A stretch of 8,957 bases of DNA from assembly GCA_910583755.1 (NCBI GenBank), contig CAJTZO010000059.1:1-8957 (forward strand), in the 5' to 3' direction. Under the pieces are notes generated by a model. It saw nothing but the letters and a program-made list of their open reading frames with translations, made no database searches and was not told the origin of the DNA. The position numbers and the translations under genes are program-made. Within the stretch, counting starts at the first letter, position 1; each line of letters starts with the position of its first letter. The DNA comes from an uncultured Clostridia bacterium (GTDB taxonomy: Bacteria > Bacillota > Clostridia > Lachnospirales > Anaerotignaceae). Shown here one piece after another: positions 6,627 to 8,957 of the stretch.

Positions 6627-7001
6627 TTGAAAGATATACTGGTAGTAAACGGGGAGATTGTATGGACGGGTGACGATATTGCTATGGTAGAGGGAGAAGA
6701 TTGTATTGACCAACAGGCATATTTACAAGCAACTTGTGATTTAGGAGAAAGCATTTTTTATGATGGGTATGGTTCCAAACTTTTTGAATATCTGGGAAAA
6801 CCGGATAACGAAACAAACAAAGCATTTGTTGAGGCAGAATGTATGGAAGTATTACGAAAAACAGAAGGTATTTCAAATGTAGAAAGTGTTGTTTTGGAAT
6901 GGGTAGAAATTGATGGACAAAAAAAGCCAAGTTTAAGAGCAAAGTACACGTATCAAAATACGAATAAAACTGTAGAAGCAACCTTTAAATTTGTTGTGTA
7001 A
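6627..7001 (+). CDS. gp25/XkdS-like baseplate wedge protein
   Basis: XkdS/DUF2634 proteins correspond to the T4 gp25 wedge subunit, which contacts the first sheath ring and baseplate J. The 124-residue product is close to family length. It opens with a strand pair (MKDILVVNGEIVW). The middle carries the family-like DLGESIFYDGYGSKLFEYLG (38-57), then a helix (about 63-78) and C-terminal strands (84-124) including EWVEIDGQ. The EPR core motif of T4 gp25 is not present in recognisable form, as is common in the XkdS branch. The TTG start is favoured because AAGGAAGTG (6613-6621) lies just upstream and no in-frame ATG is nearby. The TAA stop (6999-7001) lies inside the end of repeat copy B. Confidence 0.85.
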   Translation: MKDILVVNGEIVWTGDDIAMVEGEDCIDQQAYLQATCDLGESIFYDGYGSKLFEYLGKPDNETNKAFVEAECMEVLRKTEGISNVESVVLEWVEIDGQKKPSLRAKYTYQNTNKTVEATFKFVV

Positions 7002-7091
7002 AGATTTTGGGACTTTGTCCCAAACCCTACCAACTTTTTTGAAAAAAAGGTTGGACAAAAAACTTTTGTGGAAAAACTAACGTTTTTCCTT
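6999..7091 (-). repeat. Three-hairpin intergenic repeat, copy B (inverted relative to copy A)
   Basis: Read on the minus strand, this 93-nt stretch matches copy A (4094-4188) from end to end, with a few substitutions and small gaps. In + orientation the hairpins come in reverse order. First is TTTGGGAC/GTCCCAAA (7006-7013 with 7017-7024, loop TTT). Second is CCAAC/GTTGG plus an A/T stem (7030-7040 with 7042-7054, one bulged G). Third is GGAAAAAC/GTTTTTCC (7070-7077 with 7082-7089, loop TAAC). The first five bases (TAAAG) include the stop codon of the XkdS-like gene. The spacer is unusually long for this cluster and separates the five-gene block from baseplate J. Confidence 0.85.
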
Positions 7092-7176
7092 ATAAAATCA
7101 ATCTTTTTAAGAAAATTAATATCTTGTGGCATTTCTTCTATCAAATGAACTTTACGATTTGAAAGAGGTGAATAAA
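7092..7176 (+). other. Short AT-rich leader before baseplate J; no gene seen
   Basis: These 85 bases lie between repeat copy B and the baseplate J start. They hold the GAAAGAGGTG ribosome binding site (7161-7170) for the ATG at 7177. In one frame a run of sense codons ends at a TGA immediately before that site, and a GTG at 7126 is in frame with baseplate J, but neither has its own ribosome binding site. No clear promoter or terminator is seen. Confidence 0.4.
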
Positions 7177-8304
7177 ATGTTCCCAACGAAAGAAGAATTA
7201 ACAGAAATTTTAGTCAAAAATATGATGGGAGAAGGAAAAACTTTTGACGATTTACAAGACAGTTGGTTTACCAAGCACCTTATCATTGCACTGAGAGAAG
7301 CGATGTGGGTGCTTTTATTAGTGGTCAAAATGGTATATGAAAATTTAACAGTTGTTAGAGCAAGTGGGCAATTTTTAGATGATAAAGGCTATGATTTTGG
7401 TGTAGACAGAAAATGTGCTGTTAAGGCAATTCATACTGTAACCTTACATAAAGCAACACCTGTTTTAGTGGATACCCCTATACCAGATGGTTTTTTATTG
7501 ACAACCACTGCAATAGGAAATAAACCACCGGTCAAATTTCAAGTGATAGCAGGACAGCAAAAGTTCATTGCTTCCGAAAAAAAAGAAGTAACAAATGTTT
7601 TAGTAGAATGTTTGGAATTTGGTACCGTTGGAAATGTTTCAAATGGGGCGATTAATTTGATTGCGCAAGCTGGTTTTGACAGTGTGACAGATTCAAAAAT
7701 CTATTTATATGGCACAGAAATAGAAGCAGATGAACCTTACAGACAACGAATTTTAGAAAGAAAAAGACGTCCAGCAAGGGCAGGTGTTCCGGCTGACTGG
7801 GAAAGATGGGCGTTAGAAGTGGAAGGTGTCACAAAAGCAAAATGTTTTCGTTGCGCAAGAGGACCCGGAACCGCAGATATTATCATTTGGGGAAAAGATG
7901 GAACGATTCCCGAACAGGGACTGATTGAAAAATGTCAGGAATATCTGGAAAAAAATTATGTTCCGGCTGATTTACATCATGGCGGAATTTTGGTAGTTGC
8001 ACCAGAATTGGTTACAATTAATATTGAGATACAAAAAGCAGTGTTAAAAAAAGGTTATACTGTAGAAATGGCAAAAGAAATATTACAAAAGGCATTTTCA
8101 GAATATTTTAAAAGCGAAAAAACGATTGAAATGGTTTCTGTAGTAGATTGTATTGTGTGCATCAGAACGGCTTATGATGAAAAAGATACAGAAAAAACAG
8201 CAATTATAGAGGATTTTGTGTTAGGGAGTCCTTTTGAAAATATTGTATTAAATGCAAAACAATCCCCGGTAATAGGAAATTTGGAAGTGATAGAACATGA
8301 ATAA
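7177..8304 (+). CDS. Baseplate J-like protein (XkdT/gpJ family)
   Basis: Baseplate J proteins (T4 gp6 relatives) form the ring-building arms of the baseplate wedge that rearrange when the sheath contracts. The 375-residue product carries family signatures. SGQFLDDKGYDFGVDRK (63-79) is the usual 'LD..G..fGv.R' motif. IPDGFLL (102-108) is an IP-G strand motif. DEPYRQRIL (185-193) leads to ADWERWALEVEGVTKAK (206-222), followed by GPGT (229-232) and a C-terminal domain with EYLEKNYVPADLHH (255-268). The ATG at 7177 is preferred: GAAAGAGGTG lies 6 nt upstream. An in-frame GTG at 7126 would add 17 residues (MAFLLSNELY...) with no ribosome binding site and no family counterpart. The stop overlaps the next gene by 8 nt, so the two are probably coupled. 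Confidence 0.93.
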   Translation: MFPTKEELTEILVKNMMGEGKTFDDLQDSWFTKHLIIALREAMWVLLLVVKMVYENLTVVRASGQFLDDKGYDFGVDRKCAVKAIHTVTLHKATPVLVDTPIPDGFLLTTTAIGNKPPVKFQVIAGQQKFIASEKKEVTNVLVECLEFGTVGNVSNGAINLIAQAGFDSVTDSKIYLYGTEIEADEPYRQRILERKRRPARAGVPADWERWALEVEGVTKAKCFRCARGPGTADIIIWGKDGTIPEQGLIEKCQEYLEKNYVPADLHHGGILVVAPELVTINIEIQKAVLKKGYTVEMAKEILQKAFSEYFKSEKTIEMVSVVDCIVCIRTAYDEKDTEKTAIIEDFVLGSPFENIVLNAKQSPVIGNLEVIEHE

Positions 8305-8957
8305 TTTTCTGGAATTTTTATATGCTCATATACCACACAGGTGGCTGAATAAAAAAGCAGAGGGTACGAAAAAGCTATTTGAAGGAATGGCAAAAAATAT
8401 CAATTATATTTATGATTTTGTGACTATGATTGACAGAAATAATCATACAAGACAAGCAGAAGAGCTATTAACAGAATTAGAAAATGAATATGGAATTGCT
8501 GTCAATCCTTCTTATGATTTGGAATTTAGAAGAGAAAGAATTATTGCTAAAATTCGTATGCAGGACAGCCCTGTTACAGAAAAACAGCTTGTTTCCATAT
8601 TGGAAATGATGGGATTTTATGAGATAGAAATACACCCAGATATTGGAAAATTTCAAATTAATATTTCTATCAAAGTTCCAGAAGAATATCGCTATAAAGT
8701 ATATGAAATTCGCCAAATTTTAGAAGAAAGTATCAGAGCACATATAGGCATCTATTGGGAAACGATATCAGAACTATTTTTTAAAAATAATGATTGTTAT
8801 ATAGGTGGTGCTGTGTTTAGACCTATAGCAGAAACGACACTGGCAGAAATAGAATATTCATATCAATTCCCTACAACTATATTTATCGGTGGTGGATTTC
8901 AGAATATATTGGAAACAACATTGTCGGAGCTGGAATTTAAAACAGGTGCACAGATGA
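8297..8957 (+). CDS. XkdU/YmfQ-like tail protein (DUF2313 type), 3' end outside window
   Basis: This gene follows baseplate J in PBSX-type and Mu-like tails; its product is thought to join the wedge to the tail fibre (T4 gp53 / Mu gp48 position). The frame is open for 220 codons to the window edge. A helical N-terminus (about 1-66, FLEFLYAHIPHRW...) is followed by FRRERIIAKIRMQDSPVTE (77-95) and a helix starting TEKQLVSILEMMGFYEIEI (94-112), typical of the family. A strand region FQINISIKVP (119-128) and another helix (129-149) come next. The C-terminus has a duplicated motif: IGGAVFRPIAETTLAEIEY (169-187) and IGGGFQNILETTLSELEF (197-214). The ATG at 8297 overlaps the baseplate J gene by 8 nt, and GGAAG (8283-8287) can serve as its ribosome binding site. 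The final ATGA is not in-frame termination. Confidence 0.85.
   Translation, partial: MNNFLEFLYAHIPHRWLNKKAEGTKKLFEGMAKNINYIYDFVTMIDRNNHTRQAEELLTELENEYGIAVNPSYDLEFRRERIIAKIRMQDSPVTEKQLVSILEMMGFYEIEIHPDIGKFQINISIKVPEEYRYKVYEIRQILEESIRAHIGIYWETISELFFKNNDCYIGGAVFRPIAETTLAEIEYSYQFPTTIFIGGGFQNILETTLSELEFKTGAQM
8798..8938 (+). repeat. Internal duplicated motif at the C-terminus of the XkdU-like protein
   Basis: Two copies of about 19 residues, 28 residues apart, share the pattern [YF]-IGG-x-F-x-x-I-x-ETTL-x-E-[IL]-E-[YF]. The copies are diverged at the DNA level. The repeat could be two beta-hairpins forming a fibre-docking patch, and more copies may lie beyond the window edge. Confidence 0.7.

Noticed and set aside
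4094..7091. Invertible segment between the two inverted repeats
   Set aside because: Inversion would turn essential baseplate genes against the operon, the repeats are diverged, and no recombinase gene is in the window.
4094..7091. Composite transposon bounded by the repeats
   Set aside because: No transposase and no clear target-site duplication; the enclosed genes are core tail genes in their expected order.
7126..7176. Extension of baseplate J to a GTG at 7126
   Set aside because: There is no ribosome binding site before the GTG, while GAAAGAGGTG is well placed for the ATG at 7177, and the added residues do not look like the family.
6953..7186. Minus-strand 77-residue open frame across repeat copy B
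   Set aside because: It runs antisense over the XkdS-like gene end and the repeat, has no ribosome binding site, and is the translation of the hairpin repeat rather than a protein family.
1..8957. CRISPR arrays, tRNA or rRNA genes, integrase or attachment site
   Set aside because: No evenly spaced direct repeats, cloverleaf-like sequences or recombinase motifs were seen on either strand.

Overview
The window is AT-rich and tightly packed, with all genes on the + strand. It encodes the tape-measure and baseplate part of a contractile (myovirus-type) phage tail. The order is tape measure, LysM tail protein, gpD-like hub, small OB-like protein, gp25/XkdS-like wedge, baseplate J (XkdT) and XkdU. 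This matches the PBSX/skin-prophage xkdO-P-Q-R-S-T-U order of Bacillota. Strong purine-rich ribosome binding sites, frequent TTG/GTG starts, A/T-ending codons and the protein styles point to a low-GC Bacillota host, probably a gut clostridium (Lachnospiraceae-like). That host call is inferred from style, not from a match. From this window alone a complete prophage cannot be told apart from a headless tail-like bacteriocin of the PBSX/diffocin type.

Layout: (i) 1-83 is a short non-coding or 3'-end stretch with a small hairpin beside a ribosome binding site. (ii) 84-1043 is a membrane-anchored protein of unknown function, closed by its own perfect terminator (1046-1072); it looks like an accessory 'moron' placed just ahead of the tape measure. 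(iii) 1096-4077 is the tape measure protein. (iv) 4078-4201 is an intergenic stretch holding a ~95-nt three-hairpin repeat (copy A). (v) 4202-7001 holds five close-packed genes: LysM protein, a hexapeptide-repeat beta-helix protein, gpD-like hub, small OB-like protein and gp25-like wedge protein. (vi) 6999-7176 holds a second, inverted copy of the same repeat (copy B) and a short leader. (vii) 7177-8304 is baseplate J, overlapping (viii) an XkdU-like gene from 8297 that is still open at the window end.

The tail genes work as one assembly. The tape measure sets tail-tube length. The LysM protein, the gpD hub and the small OB-like protein form the central hub and spike region. The gp25-like and gpJ proteins form the wedges, and XkdU-like proteins link wedges to fibres. 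Three things are not explained by the standard tail plan. The first is the unknown membrane protein with its own terminator. The second is the 13-repeat hexapeptide beta-helix protein, translationally coupled to the LysM gene. The third is the pair of inverted three-hairpin repeats, whose stems differ by compensatory base changes and whose ends fall at the boundaries of the five-gene block.
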